A stretch of DNA of 64,000 nt from Streptomyces lichenis (GCF_023218175.1 NZ_JALPTH010000017.1:62001-126000); one strand, 5' to 3'; positions 42,468-51,612 are shown, counted from the first letter of the stretch. The notes: a model not told the origin generated them from the sequence alone. Translations and numbers: made by a program.

Positions 42468-42529
42468 AGCGCGTATTCTCCCTCCGGGCGCCGGGCCGCG
42501 CACCCGTCCGGCCGCCTACCCTGGCAGCC

Positions 42530-43243
42530 ATGGCCACGTTGATCCTGGTACGGCACGGACGCTCCACCGCGAACACCGACGGCGTGCTGGCGGGCTGGAC
42601 CCCCGGCATCGCCCTGGACGAGCGGGGCGCCGCGCAGGCCGCCGCGCTCCCCGGGCGCCTCGACGGGGTGCCGCTCGCCGCCGCCGTCAGCAGTCCGCTG
42701 CAGCGCTGCCGCGAGACCCTGCGCCCGCTGCTGGAGGCCCGCCCCGGACTGCCCCTGCACACCGACGACCGGATCGGGGAGTGCCACTACGGCGACTGGT
42801 CCGGCCGCAAGCTCTCCGAACTGTCCGGCGAGCCGCTGATGGAGGTCGTCCAGCAGCACCCCTCCGACGCGGCCTTCCCCGGCGGCGAGTCGATGCGCTC
42901 CATGCAGGCCCGCGCCGTCGACGCGGTCCGCGAGTGGAACGCCCGGGTGGAGGCCGAGCACGGCCCGGACGCCGTGTTCCTCATGTGCTCGCACGGCGAC
43001 ATCATCAAGTCGGTCGTCGCCGACGCCCTCGGTATGCATCTCGATCTGTTCCAGCGCGTCCATGTGGACCCTTGTTCCGTGACCGCCATCCGTTACACCC
43101 GTCTGCGGCCATTTCTGCTGCGACTCGGCGACACCGGCGACCTCACCGGGCTCGCCCCGCGCGAGCGGCCGGACGCGGATCCGGGCCGGGACGCCGCCGC
43201 GAGCGGGAACGCGGAGGTGGGCGGCGGCGCGGGCGCACCGTGA
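42530..43243 (+). CDS. Histidine phosphatase family protein (MSMEG_4193 type)
   Basis: The 237-residue protein starts with MATLILVRHGRSTANTDG (catalytic RHG). Further motifs are SSPLQRCRETLRPLL, GECHYGDWSGRKLSEL (acid residue) and LMCSHGDIIKSVVADALG (second His). The order with DUF3090, SCO1664-like and mshC is conserved across actinobacteria, including mycobacteria as I recall, suggesting a shared core pathway. The substrate is unknown; phosphoglycerate mutase activity is not implied. The last 40 residues are low complexity. Confidence 0.9.
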   Translation: MATLILVRHGRSTANTDGVLAGWTPGIALDERGAAQAAALPGRLDGVPLAAAVSSPLQRCRETLRPLLEARPGLPLHTDDRIGECHYGDWSGRKLSELSGEPLMEVVQQHPSDAAFPGGESMRSMQARAVDAVREWNARVEAEHGPDAVFLMCSHGDIIKSVVADALGMHLDLFQRVHVDPCSVTAIRYTRLRPFLLRLGDTGDLTGLAPRERPDADPGRDAAASGNAEVGGGAGAP

Positions 43244-43370
43244 TCCCTTCGCACAGTAGGGTGGACGGGCCCGAGGCGCCGTCGTCGCCTCACCGGCCGC
43301 GTATCGCCTCGGCGAGAGCACCGCGTGCCGGAGCATGGCCGACCGCGAACTGAAGCAAGGGAGAGGGAAC

Positions 43371-43958
43371 GTGTCCCGTCAGGTGTTCCTCTATGACCCA
43401 CCGGAGCGTTTCGTGGCCGGCACGGTCGGGCTGCCTGGGCGCCGCACCTTCTTCCTCCAGGCGTCCGCGGGCGGCCGCACCACCAGCGTCGCCCTGGAGA
43501 AGACCCAGGTCGCCGCGTTGGCCGAGCGCATCGACGAACTGCTGGACGAGGTGGTGCGCCGCACCGGCGGCAACGCCCCGGTGCCCGCCGTCGCCACCTC
43601 CGAGGCCACCGACACCGCGCCGCTGGAGACCCCGGTGGAGGAGGAGTTCCGGGTCGGCACCATGGCGCTCGCCTGGGACGGCGAGGACCAGCGGATGATC
43701 GTGGAGGCGCAGGCCCTGGTCGAGCTGGAGGCCGACTCCGAGGAGGACCTGGCCGAGGCCGAGGAGCGGCTGCTCCAGGACGAGGAGAACGGCCCGCCGA
43801 TGCTGCGGGTCCGGCTCACCGGCTCCCAGGCCCGGGCCTTCGCCAAGCGCGCCCTGGACGTGGTCAACGCGGGCCGGCCGCCCTGCCCGCTGTGCAGCCT
43901 GCCGCTCGATCCGGAAGGACATGTATGCCCGCGCCAGAACGGGTACCGGCGGGCGTGA
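43371..43958 (+). CDS. DUF3090-family protein
   Basis: The 195-residue protein begins with GTG (GAGAGGG upstream) and MSRQVFLYDPPERFVAGTVG. The family's RTFFLQASAGGRTTSVALEK and a late zinc-type Cys set, CPLCSLPLDPEGHVCPR, are clear. DUF3090 occurs only in actinobacteria, almost always between a histidine phosphatase and a SCO1664-like protein. Function is unknown. The next gene starts within it, so the two are coupled. Confidence 0.92.
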   Translation: MSRQVFLYDPPERFVAGTVGLPGRRTFFLQASAGGRTTSVALEKTQVAALAERIDELLDEVVRRTGGNAPVPAVATSEATDTAPLETPVEEEFRVGTMALAWDGEDQRMIVEAQALVELEADSEEDLAEAEERLLQDEENGPPMLRVRLTGSQARAFAKRALDVVNAGRPPCPLCSLPLDPEGHVCPRQNGYRRA

Positions 43959-44791
43959 GGCCGGCCGGCGACACGGGCCCGGCTCCGGATGCGGTGTCGG
44001 CCCCGGACGAGCTGCTGGAGGTGCTCGCCGAGGGCGAGCTGACCGTGCGCGGGCAGGTCCGGGAGGCGTCCAACGCGGTGCTGCTGTGCACCGCCGCCCA
44101 CCGGGGGCGGGAGGTCGACTGCGTCTACAAGCCGGTCGCCGGGGAGCGCCCGCTGTGGGACTTCCCCGACGGCACCCTCGCCGAGCGCGAGGTCGCCGCC
44201 TACGCGGTCTCCGAGGCCACCGGCTGGGGCCTGGTCCCGCCGACCGTGCTGCGGGACGGCCCGTACGGCCCCGGCATGGTCCAGCTCTGGGTGGAGAGCG
44301 ACCCGGACGCGGAACTGCTCGCCCTGGTCGACGGCGACGAGCCGGGCGAGGGCTGGAAGGCCATCGGGTACGCGCAGGTCGAGGAGGACCGCACCGCCCT
44401 GCTGGTGCACGCCGACGACCTTCGGCTGCGGCGGCTCGCCGTGCTCGACGCGGTGGTCAACAACGCCGACCGCAAGGGCGGCCATCTGCTGCCCGCGCCC
44501 GACGGCCGGCTGCACGCCATCGACCACGGCGTCACCTTCCACACCGAGGACAAGCTGCGTACCCTGCTGTGGGGCTGGGCCGGCGAACCGCTGCCCGAGG
44601 AGGCCCGCGACACCCTGGCCGCCCTCGCCGAGGCGCTCGCCCCGGCCGCGCCGCTCACCACCCGGCTGGCCGAACTGATCACCCCGGACGAGCTCACCGC
44701 GCTCCGCACCCGCGTGGCCGCCCTGCGCGCCTCCGGCCGCCACCCCGAACCGTCCGGGCAGTGGCCGGCCATCCCCTGGCCGCCCGTCTGA
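43925..44791 (+). CDS. SCO1664-family protein, PI3/4-kinase-like fold
   Basis: The protein is 288 residues from the ATG at 43925 (GGAAGG 5 nt before); a GTG at 43955 overlapping the DUF3090 stop (GTGA) is the alternative. It carries a kinase-like core: VDCVYKPVAGERPLWDFP (Lys), AEREVAAYAVSEATGWGLVP, LDAVVNNADRKGGHLL (catalytic Asp/Asn) and LHAIDHGVTFHTEDKLR (metal Asp). This resembles the PI3/4-kinase or HipA-like fold described for the family. Its partners suggest a role linked to mycothiol or the proteasome region, but no substrate is known. Confidence 0.9.
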   Translation: MPAPERVPAGVRPAGDTGPAPDAVSAPDELLEVLAEGELTVRGQVREASNAVLLCTAAHRGREVDCVYKPVAGERPLWDFPDGTLAEREVAAYAVSEATGWGLVPPTVLRDGPYGPGMVQLWVESDPDAELLALVDGDEPGEGWKAIGYAQVEEDRTALLVHADDLRLRRLAVLDAVVNNADRKGGHLLPAPDGRLHAIDHGVTFHTEDKLRTLLWGWAGEPLPEEARDTLAALAEALAPAAPLTTRLAELITPDELTALRTRVAALRASGRHPEPSGQWPAIPWPPV

Positions 44792-44820
44792 GACGGGGAC
44801 CGAGAAGACCGCACCTCCGC

Positions 44821-45153
44821 GGGCGCACTGCCGGGGCGCCCTCGGGCGCACTCCCCCGGGCACACCCCCTCGGGCCCACACTGTGGGCGCACCCCCCTGG
44901 GCGCATTCCCAAGCCCCATGTGGGCGCACACCCTGGGCCCCCCTGTGGGCGCACCTCCTTCGGTGGACCCCCGGGCCCACACTGTGGGCGCACTCCCCGG
45001 GCACACCCCCTCGGGCACCCGCCGAGCCCACCCCCTCGGGCGCCCCCCGGGCACACACTGTGGGCGCACCCCCGGGCGCATTCCCAAGCCCCCTGTGGGC
45101 GCATACCGCGGGCGCACCCCCTAGGCGCACACCCCGGGTGCACACCCTGGGCC
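44821..45153. repeat. Degenerate GGGCGCAC-type repeat field between the SCO1664-like gene and mshC
   Basis: Variants of GGGCGCACNCCCC recur about every 12-25 bp. Longer exact duplications are visible: CGGGCCCACACTGTGGGCGC at 44871 and 44972, and GGGCGCATTCCCAAGCCCC at 44899 and 45074. Many units contain short inverted arms such as GGGCCCACACTGTGGGC. The field has no believable gene on either strand and explains the 463-bp gap. Confidence 0.85.
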
Positions 45154-45254
45154 GGGCCGCAAGAGTGCCCGGCCGGCCATCGCGGCCGCTTGGCCCCCGG
45201 CCCGGTCCGTATCCGGTTCGTATCCGGACGCCGCGTCCGGTTAGGCTCATGAGC

Positions 45255-46484
45255 ATGCATGCCTGGCCCGCTTCCGAGGTCCCCGCCCTGCCCGGCAAGG
45301 GCCGCGACCTCCGGATCCACGACACCGCGACCGACGGCCGAGTGACCCTCACCCCCGGTCCGGTCGCCCGTATCTACGTCTGCGGCATCACGCCGTACGA
45401 CGCCACCCACCTGGGGCACGCGGCGACCTACAACGCGTTCGACCTCGTACAGCGTGTGTGGCTGGACACCAAGCGGCAGGTCCACTACGTCCAGAACGTC
45501 ACCGACGTGGACGACCCGCTGCTGGAGCGGGCCGTGCGCGACGGCATCGACTGGACGGTGCTGGCCGAGCGCGAGACCGCGCTGTTCCGCGAGGACATGA
45601 CCGCCCTGCGGATGCTGCCGCCCCGGCAGTACATCGGCGCCGTCGAGGCGATACCCGGCATCGTCCCGCTGGTGGAGCGGCTCCGCGACGCGGGCGCCGC
45701 CTACGAGCTGGACGGCGACGTCTACTTCTCCGTCGAGTCCGACCCGCACTTCGGCGAGGTCTCGCACTACGACGCCGAGGCCATGCGGGTGCTGTCCGCC
45801 GAGCGCGGCGGCGACCCCGAGCGCCCCGGCAAGAAGAACCCGCTCGACCCGATGCTGTGGATGGCCGCCCGCGAGGGCGAGCCCAGCTGGGACGGCGCCA
45901 GCCTCGGCCCCGGCCGCCCCGGTTGGCACATCGAGTGCGTCGCCATCGCCCTGGACCACCTCGGCATGGGCTTCGACGTCCAGGGCGGCGGCTCCGACCT
46001 GGTCTTCCCGCACCACGAGATGGGCGCCTCGCACGCCCAGGCCCTCACCGGCGAGTTCCCGTTCGCCAAGACCTATGTGCACGCCGGCATGGTCGCCCTG
46101 GACGGCGAGAAGATGTCCAAGTCCAGGGGCAACCTGGTCTTCGTCTCCGCCCTGCGCCGCCAGGGCACCGACCCGGCCGCCATCCGGCTCGCCCTGCTCG
46201 GCCACCACTACCGGGCCGACTGGGAGTGGACCGACCAGGTGCTGCGGGACGCCGAGGAGCGGCTGGCCCGCTGGCGCGCCGCGGTCTCCCGCCCCGACGG
46301 GCCGTCCGCCGACGCCCTGTTGGAAGAGGTCCGCGAGGCGCTCGCCGACGACCTCGACTCCCCGGCCGCGCTCGCCGCGGTGGACCGCTGGGCCGCCGCC
46401 CAGCAGGCCGGGGGCGGCACCGACGAGAGCGCCCCCGGGCTGGTCTCCCGCACGGTGGACGCGCTGCTGGGCGTGGCGCTGTAG
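45255..46484 (+). CDS. mshC: L-cysteine:1D-myo-inosityl 2-amino-2-deoxy-alpha-D-glucopyranoside ligase
   Basis: The 409-residue protein has the cysteinyl-tRNA-synthetase-like fold of MshC: RIYVCGITPYDATHLGHAAT (zinc Cys and HxGH), QGGGSDLVFPHHEMGASHAQ and EKMSKSRGNLVF (KMSKS). MshC joins cysteine to GlcN-Ins in mycothiol synthesis. The start at 45255 gives MHAWPASEVPALPGKGRDLR, as in Streptomyces MshC; an ATG six bases earlier is also in frame. A TAGGCT just upstream with no ribosome site suggests a leaderless or near-leaderless transcript. A repeat field fills the DNA before it and a 20-bp hairpin follows. Confidence 0.95.
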   Translation: MHAWPASEVPALPGKGRDLRIHDTATDGRVTLTPGPVARIYVCGITPYDATHLGHAATYNAFDLVQRVWLDTKRQVHYVQNVTDVDDPLLERAVRDGIDWTVLAERETALFREDMTALRMLPPRQYIGAVEAIPGIVPLVERLRDAGAAYELDGDVYFSVESDPHFGEVSHYDAEAMRVLSAERGGDPERPGKKNPLDPMLWMAAREGEPSWDGASLGPGRPGWHIECVAIALDHLGMGFDVQGGGSDLVFPHHEMGASHAQALTGEFPFAKTYVHAGMVALDGEKMSKSRGNLVFVSALRRQGTDPAAIRLALLGHHYRADWEWTDQVLRDAEERLARWRAAVSRPDGPSADALLEEVREALADDLDSPAALAAVDRWAAAQQAGGGTDESAPGLVSRTVDALLGVAL

Positions 46485-46506
46485 GAGGCAGGCCGGCCGG
46501 TACGGC

Positions 46507-46558
46507 GGTACGAGGAGAGGGCGGCAAACCCCGAAGGGTGCCGCCCTCTCCTCGTACC
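46507..46558. terminator. Bidirectional terminator between mshC and PAC2 genes
   Basis: A 20-bp perfect stem (GGTACGAGGAGAGGGCGGCA with its complement) flanks a 12-nt loop, 22 bp after mshC and before the convergent PAC2 stop at 46622. Confidence 0.85.
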
Positions 46559-46621
46559 CGGCCGCGTGCGCCGCAGCGCCGTACGCCGGGCCGGTGCTCT
46601 CAGTCGGCCCGGCGTACGGCT

Positions 46622-47986
46622 TCAGTCCTCCGCGCGCCCCTCGGACGAGTCGCCGTCCTCGCCCTTCTCCTTGGACCGGTCGCCGGGCGCGTCGCCCTTC
46701 CTGCCCTTGCGGGCCGTGCCCTTGGTGCCACGCGCCTTCCGCCCGCTCGGCCGGTCACCGGACTCCGCGTCCACCGGTCCGTCAGCCGCCGCGCCGCCGC
46801 CGGACTCCGCGTCCGCGGCCGACCCGCCTTCCGGGCTGTCCTCGGCGGTCTCCTGCTCCGGGTCCGTCCGGCGGGTGGAGCGGCGGGTCCGGCCGCCGCT
46901 CCGGCGCCGGGGCGCGTCCTGGCCCCCGTCCTCACCGTCTCCGCTGCCGCCGTTCTCGCTCTCGCCGGTCCCGGCCTCGGGGGCGTCCTCCGCGGACTCC
47001 TCGGCAGCGTTCTCGGCGTCCTCGCCGGCCGGCTCGGTGTCCCGCTGCTGCTCCGGCGTCTTCGGCTTCGGCGGCCGGGCGCGGCCCCCGGAGGGGTCGC
47101 GCAGATAGCCCGTGTCACCGGACTCGCCGGCGTGCCCCTGCCCGCCGCCGTCCCGGCGCCGCAGATAGCGCTCGAACTCGCGGGCGATGGCCTCGCCGGA
47201 GGCCTCCGGGAGCTCGGCGGTGTCCCGGGCCTCCTCCAGGGTCTGCACATACTCGGCGACCTCGCTGTCCTCCGAGGCCAGCTGGTCGACGCCGACCTGC
47301 CAGGCCCGGGCGTCCTCGGCGAGTTCGCCGAGCGGGATGCGGAGGTCGATGAGGTCTTCCAGGCGGTTCAGCAGCGCCAGAGTGGCCTTCGGGTTGGGCG
47401 GCTGCGACACATAGTGCGGGACCGCCGCCCACAGGCTCACCGCCGGGACCCCGGCGTGGGTGCAGGCCTCCTGGAGGACACCGACGATGCCGGTGGGACC
47501 CTCGTAGCGGGTCTCCTCCAGGTCCATGGTGCGGGCCAGTTGCGGGTCGGAGGTCGCCCCGCTGACCGGCACCGGGCGGGTGTGCGGGGTGTCGCCCAGC
47601 AGCGCGCCGAGGATCACCACCATCTCCACGCCCAGCTCGTGGGCGAAGCCCAGGATCTCGTTGCAGAACGAGCGCCAGCGCATGGACGGTTCGATGCCCC
47701 GGACCAGCACCAGGTCGCGGGGCTTGTCCCCGCCGACGCGGACCACCGACAGCCGGGTGGTGGGCCAGGTGATCTTCCGCACCCCGCCCTCCATGAACAC
47801 CGTGGGGCGGTTGACCTGGAAGTCGTAGTAGTCCTCGGCGTCGAGGGCCGCGAACACCTCGCCCTTCCACTCCCGCTCCAGGTGCGCGACCGCGGTGGAG
47901 GCGGCGTCGCCGGCGTCGTTCCAGCCTTCGAACGCGGCCACCATGACCGGGTCGATCAGCTCGGGAACCCCCGCGAGCTCGATCAC
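46622..47986 (-). CDS. PAC2-family protein with long charged C-terminal tail
   Basis: The 454-residue protein has an N-terminal PAC2 domain (about 1-280). MVAAFEGWNDAGDAASTAVA, VVILGALLGDTPHTRPVPV and GPTGIVGVLQEACTHAGVPA are typical. The last 170 residues are a disordered mix of acidic and basic segments (GESGDTGYLRDPSGG to GEDGDSSEGRAED). PAC2 proteins in actinobacteria resemble proteasome-assembly chaperones but their role is not proven. The gene lies between mshC and the glycerol operon on the strand shared with glpD, but a terminator-like hairpin separates them. Confidence 0.88.
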   Translation of the reverse strand: MIELAGVPELIDPVMVAAFEGWNDAGDAASTAVAHLEREWKGEVFAALDAEDYYDFQVNRPTVFMEGGVRKITWPTTRLSVVRVGGDKPRDLVLVRGIEPSMRWRSFCNEILGFAHELGVEMVVILGALLGDTPHTRPVPVSGATSDPQLARTMDLEETRYEGPTGIVGVLQEACTHAGVPAVSLWAAVPHYVSQPPNPKATLALLNRLEDLIDLRIPLGELAEDARAWQVGVDQLASEDSEVAEYVQTLEEARDTAELPEASGEAIAREFERYLRRRDGGGQGHAGESGDTGYLRDPSGGRARPPKPKTPEQQRDTEPAGEDAENAAEESAEDAPEAGTGESENGGSGDGEDGGQDAPRRRSGGRTRRSTRRTDPEQETAEDSPEGGSAADAESGGGAAADGPVDAESGDRPSGRKARGTKGTARKGRKGDAPGDRSKEKGEDGDSSEGRAED

Positions 47987-48223
47987 CCAGGCCTCCTTCC
48001 GAAGTTCCGTACGTACGAACCAACCTTACGGGCAACGGCGGGCCGGCCCGCAGCCCCCGTACCCGTCCGGGTGCACTTCACCGGCCATTCCCACCTGCCC
48101 GGAACCCGCCGGAAGCCTCTCCGGGCGGGGCGGTCGGCGCCGACCGCAAGCCACTACCCATCAGGGCCGCCGCGAACCCCCGCCGGCACCCTTCCCGGAG
48201 GGCGCGAAGGGGCCCGGGAAACC

Positions 48224-48260
48224 CGGTGGGGCGGCCCCGTGAAAGGGAGCCGCCCCACCG
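48224..48260 (-). terminator. Terminator downstream of glpD
   Basis: CGGTGGGGCGGC pairs over 12 bp with GCCGCCCCACCG around a 13-nt loop, about 100 bp past the glpD stop in its direction of transcription. The rest of 47987-48361 has no gene. Confidence 0.7.
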
Positions 48261-48310
48261 CGCCGTGCCCGGCCTTCCGCGACCGACGGACCGTCCGCAC
48301 TCCTGCCGGT

Positions 48311-48374
48311 CCGTCAGTTCAGCATGCCGTCAGTTCCGCCCGCCGTCAGTTCCGCTTCCCGTCAGTCCCGGTCG
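48311..48374. repeat. 16-bp tandem repeat covering the glpD stop codon
   Basis: CCGTCAG recurs at 48311, 48327, 48343 and 48359, an exact 16-bp period, with units such as CCGTCAGTTCCGCCCG. The last unit contains the TGA stop (minus strand, 48362-48364) and final codons of glpD. The array looks like a threefold duplication of the gene's 3' end. Confidence 0.85.
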
Positions 48375-49972
48375 CCGAGCACCGACTCGACCCCGGCGCG
48401 GATCTCGTCCGTGGCCAGGCCGCGGATGGTCAGCGTGGTCCGGCGGCGCAGCACGTCGTCCGCGGTGGCGGCCCACTCGTGGTCCCGGGCGTAGGCGACC
48501 TGCGCCCAGATCTCGGGCGCGTCCGGGTGGATCCGCTCGCCCAGCTTCGGGTTCTCCTGGGCCAGGCGCGCGATGTCGAAGGCGAGCGAGCCGTAATGGG
48601 TGGCCAGGTGCCGCGCGGTGTCGGCGGCCATCCGCGGACCGGGCGTGCCGCCGTCCACCAGCAGCCGGTGGGCGACCGCGTTGGGGTTGGCGATACCGGG
48701 CAGCGGCAGCTTCTTCGGCAGGTGGGAGATGGGCTCCATGTCCTCGCCCAGCGGGTGGCCGGGGAGGGCGGCGAGCTTGTTCATCACGGTGCGGCCGATG
48801 TGGCGGAAGGTCGTCCACTTGCCGCCGGCCACCGACAGCATCCCGCCGCGGCCCTCGGTGACCACCGTCTCCCGCTTGGCCTTGGAGGTGTCCCCGGGGC
48901 CGCCGGGCAGCACCCGCAGGCCCGCGAAGGCGTAGGTGATCAGATCGCGGGAGAGCTGCTGGTCGCGGACCGAGAAGGCGGCCTCGTCCAGGATCTGGGC
49001 GGTGTCCTTCTCGGTGACCGCGACCTCGCCCGGGTCGCCCTCGTACTCCTCGTCGGTGGTGCCGAGCAGCAGCATGTCCTCCCAGGGGAGGGCGAAGGTG
49101 ATCCGGTACTTGTCGATCGGGGTGGCGAGCGCGGCCTTCCACGGGGAGGTCCGCTTCAGCACCAGGTGGGCGCCCTTGGAGAGCCGGATGGAGGGGGCCG
49201 CGTTGGGGTCCTCCATCTTGCGCAGGTGGTCCACCCAGGGGCCGGTGGCGTTGAGGACGAGGCGGGCGTCGACGCCGAACTCCGCGCCGTCCATCCGGTC
49301 CCGCAGCTCCGCGCCGGTGACCCGTCCGTTGGTGAACCGCAGCCCGGTCACCTCGGCGTGGTTGAGCACCACGGCCCCGGAGGCGACGGCGGCGCGGACC
49401 GTCATCAGCGCCATCCGGGCGTCGTTCATCTGGTCGTCGCCGTAGACCGCGACGGCCTTGAGGTTCTCGGTGCGCAGCTCGGGCACGTCCTGCGCGGCCT
49501 TGGCGGGGCTGAGCAGATGGCCGACGCCGTCGCCGAAGGCGGAGAGCGCCGAGTAGGCGAAGACGCCCGCGCCGAGCTTGGCGGCGCCGTGCGGGCCGCC
49601 CTTGTACACCGGGAGGTAGAAGGTGAGCGGGTTGGCCAGGTGCGGGGCGACCTGGCGGGAGACCGCCCGGCGCTCGAAGTGGTTCTCCGCCACCAGCTTC
49701 ACCGCGCCGGTCTGCAGGTAGCGCAGACCGCCGTGGAGGAGCTTGGAGGAGGCGGAGGAGGTGGCGCCGGCGAAGTCGCCGGCGTCCACCAGGGCCACCC
49801 GCAGCCCGGACTGCGCGGCGTGCCAGGCGGTGGAGATGCCCAGGATGCCGCCGCCGATCACCAGGAGGTCGTACGTCGCCTTGTCGAGCTGCTCCCGGGT
49901 CTCGGCGCGACCGGGCAGCGAACCGGCGGCCGGGTGCGTCCCGTGCGAGGGGACGCTCTGCAGGGTGGTCAT
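48362..49972 (-). CDS. glpD: Glycerol-3-phosphate dehydrogenase, FAD-dependent
   Basis: The 536-residue flavoprotein has the FAD motif YDLLVIGGGILGISTAWHAA, then FAGATSSASSKLLHGGLRYL, GPWVDHLRKMEDPNAAPSIR and AGGKWTTFRHIGRTVMNK. It oxidises sn-glycerol 3-phosphate to dihydroxyacetone phosphate at the membrane, passing electrons to quinone. The ATG at 49972 lies 17 bp after the glpK stop. It is the last gene of the glpF-glpK-glpD operon, and its 3' end is covered by a 16-bp tandem repeat. Confidence 0.95.
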   Translation of the reverse strand: MTTLQSVPSHGTHPAAGSLPGRAETREQLDKATYDLLVIGGGILGISTAWHAAQSGLRVALVDAGDFAGATSSASSKLLHGGLRYLQTGAVKLVAENHFERRAVSRQVAPHLANPLTFYLPVYKGGPHGAAKLGAGVFAYSALSAFGDGVGHLLSPAKAAQDVPELRTENLKAVAVYGDDQMNDARMALMTVRAAVASGAVVLNHAEVTGLRFTNGRVTGAELRDRMDGAEFGVDARLVLNATGPWVDHLRKMEDPNAAPSIRLSKGAHLVLKRTSPWKAALATPIDKYRITFALPWEDMLLLGTTDEEYEGDPGEVAVTEKDTAQILDEAAFSVRDQQLSRDLITYAFAGLRVLPGGPGDTSKAKRETVVTEGRGGMLSVAGGKWTTFRHIGRTVMNKLAALPGHPLGEDMEPISHLPKKLPLPGIANPNAVAHRLLVDGGTPGPRMAADTARHLATHYGSLAFDIARLAQENPKLGERIHPDAPEIWAQVAYARDHEWAATADDVLRRRTTLTIRGLATDEIRAGVESVLGDRD

Positions 49973-49989
49973 ATCGCTAACTCCCGTTC

Positions 49990-51519
49990 CTACTTCTCTT
50001 CGTCGTCGAGCCAGCCCATGGAGCGCTCCACGGCCTTGAGCCAGCTCTTGTACTCGCGGTCCCGCTTGTCGGCGTCCATGCGGGGGGTCCACTCGGCGGC
50101 CCGGCGCCAGTTGGCGCGCAGGGCGTCGGTGTCCGGCCAGAAGCCGACGGCCAGGCCGGCGGCGTAGGCGGCGCCGAGGCAGGTGGTCTCGGCGACCATC
50201 GGGCGCACCACGGGTGCGTCCAGGACGTCCGAGAGGGTCTGCATCAGCAGGTTGTTGGAGGTCATGCCGCCGTCCACCTTCAGGGCGGACAGCTCGACGC
50301 CGGAGTCCTTGGTCATGGCGTCGGTGATCTCGCGGGTCTGCCAGGCGGTGGCCTCCAGCACGGCGCGCGCGATGTGCGCCTTGGTGACGTACCGGGTGAG
50401 TCCGGCGATCACCCCGCGGGCGTCGGAGCGCCAGTAGGGGGCGAACAGGCCGGAGAAGGCCGGGACGAAGTAGGCGCCGCCGTTGTCCTCGACGGAGGAG
50501 GCCAGGGTCTCGATCTCGGCGGCCGACTTGATCAGGCCCATCTGGTCGCGCATCCACTGCACCAGGGAGCCGGTGACCGCGATCGAGCCCTCCAGCGCGT
50601 ACACCGGGTCCTGGTCGCCGATCTGGTAGCCGACCGTGGTCACCAGCCCGCTGTAGGAGTTGATGATCTTGTCGCCGGTGTTCAGCAGCATGAAGGTGCC
50701 GGTGCCGTACGTGGACTTGGCCTCGCCCTCGGCGAAACAGGTCTGGCCGAACAGGGCCGCCTGCTGGTCGCCGAGCGCGGAGGCGACCGGGACGCCGTCC
50801 AGCACGCCGCCCTTGACGGCCCCGTACACCTCGGCGGAGGAGCGGATCTCCGGCAGCATGGCGAGCGGGACGCCGATGGAGGAGGCGATCTTGTCGTCCC
50901 ACTCCATGGTGTGCAGGTTCATCAGCATGGTGCGGGAGGCGTTGGTGACGTCGGTGATGTGCACGCCGCCGTCGGTGCCGCCGGTGAGGTTCCAGACGAC
51001 CCAGGAGTCCATGGTGCCGAAGAGGATGTCGCCGCGTTCGGCGCGCTCGCGCAGCCCCTCGACGTTGTCGAGCAGCCAGCGGGCCTTGGGCCCGGCGAAG
51101 TAGGAGGCCAGCGGCAGGCCGGTCTCGCGGCGGAAGCGGTCCTGCCCGACGTTGCGGCCGAGCTCCTTGCAGAGCGCGTCGGTGCGGGTGTCCTGCCAGA
51201 CGATGGCGTTGTGGACGGGCTCACCGGTGTTCTTGTCCCACAGCAGCGTGGTCTCGCGCTGGTTGGTGATGCCGATGGCCTTGACGTCGGCGGCGGTGAT
51301 CCCCGCCTTGTCGATGGCGCCGGCCACGACCTCCTGGACGTTGGTCCAGATCTCGGCGGCGTCGTGCTCCACCCAGCCCGGCTTGGGGAAGATCTGCTCG
51401 TGCTCCTTCTGGTCGACGGCGACGATGCGCCCGTCGCGGTCGAAGACGATGCAGCGGGAGGAGGTGGTGCCCTGGTCGATGGCGGCGATGAAGGGGCCGG
51501 TGGTGTGTGTGTCGGTCAC
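49990..51519 (-). CDS. glpK: Glycerol kinase
   Basis: The 509-residue FGGY kinase is complete: FIAAIDQGTTSSRCIVFDRD, WVEHDAAEIWTNVQEVVAG, GITNQRETTLLWDK, GDQQAALFGQTCFAEGEAKS and TYGTGTFMLLNTG. It phosphorylates glycerol to glycerol 3-phosphate. It follows glpF with a gap of about 90 bp, and glpD starts 17 bp after it. Expression should be induced by glycerol through GylR and repressed by glucose in Streptomyces. Confidence 0.97.
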   Translation of the reverse strand: MTDTHTTGPFIAAIDQGTTSSRCIVFDRDGRIVAVDQKEHEQIFPKPGWVEHDAAEIWTNVQEVVAGAIDKAGITAADVKAIGITNQRETTLLWDKNTGEPVHNAIVWQDTRTDALCKELGRNVGQDRFRRETGLPLASYFAGPKARWLLDNVEGLRERAERGDILFGTMDSWVVWNLTGGTDGGVHITDVTNASRTMLMNLHTMEWDDKIASSIGVPLAMLPEIRSSAEVYGAVKGGVLDGVPVASALGDQQAALFGQTCFAEGEAKSTYGTGTFMLLNTGDKIINSYSGLVTTVGYQIGDQDPVYALEGSIAVTGSLVQWMRDQMGLIKSAAEIETLASSVEDNGGAYFVPAFSGLFAPYWRSDARGVIAGLTRYVTKAHIARAVLEATAWQTREITDAMTKDSGVELSALKVDGGMTSNNLLMQTLSDVLDAPVVRPMVAETTCLGAAYAAGLAVGFWPDTDALRANWRRAAEWTPRMDADKRDREYKSWLKAVERSMGWLDDEEK

Positions 51520-51612
51520 GATGGCTCCGGTGGTGAGGAGGAAGGACGGCTCGAAGTGCTCGGCGTTGCCCGGTGCGTACGCGTGGGTGTACGGGACGGG
51601 CCGCGGTCGTCG

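Noticed and set aside
44821..45153. Reading the repeat field before mshC as an N-terminal extension of MshC
   Set aside because: The upstream translation is repetitive and unlike MshC, whose family starts at MHAWPASE.
45458..50167. Open frame of more than 1500 codons across mshC, PAC2 and glpD
   Set aside because: It runs over several well-supported genes in other frames or strands and has Arg/Pro/Gly-rich composition typical of shadow frames in high-GC DNA.
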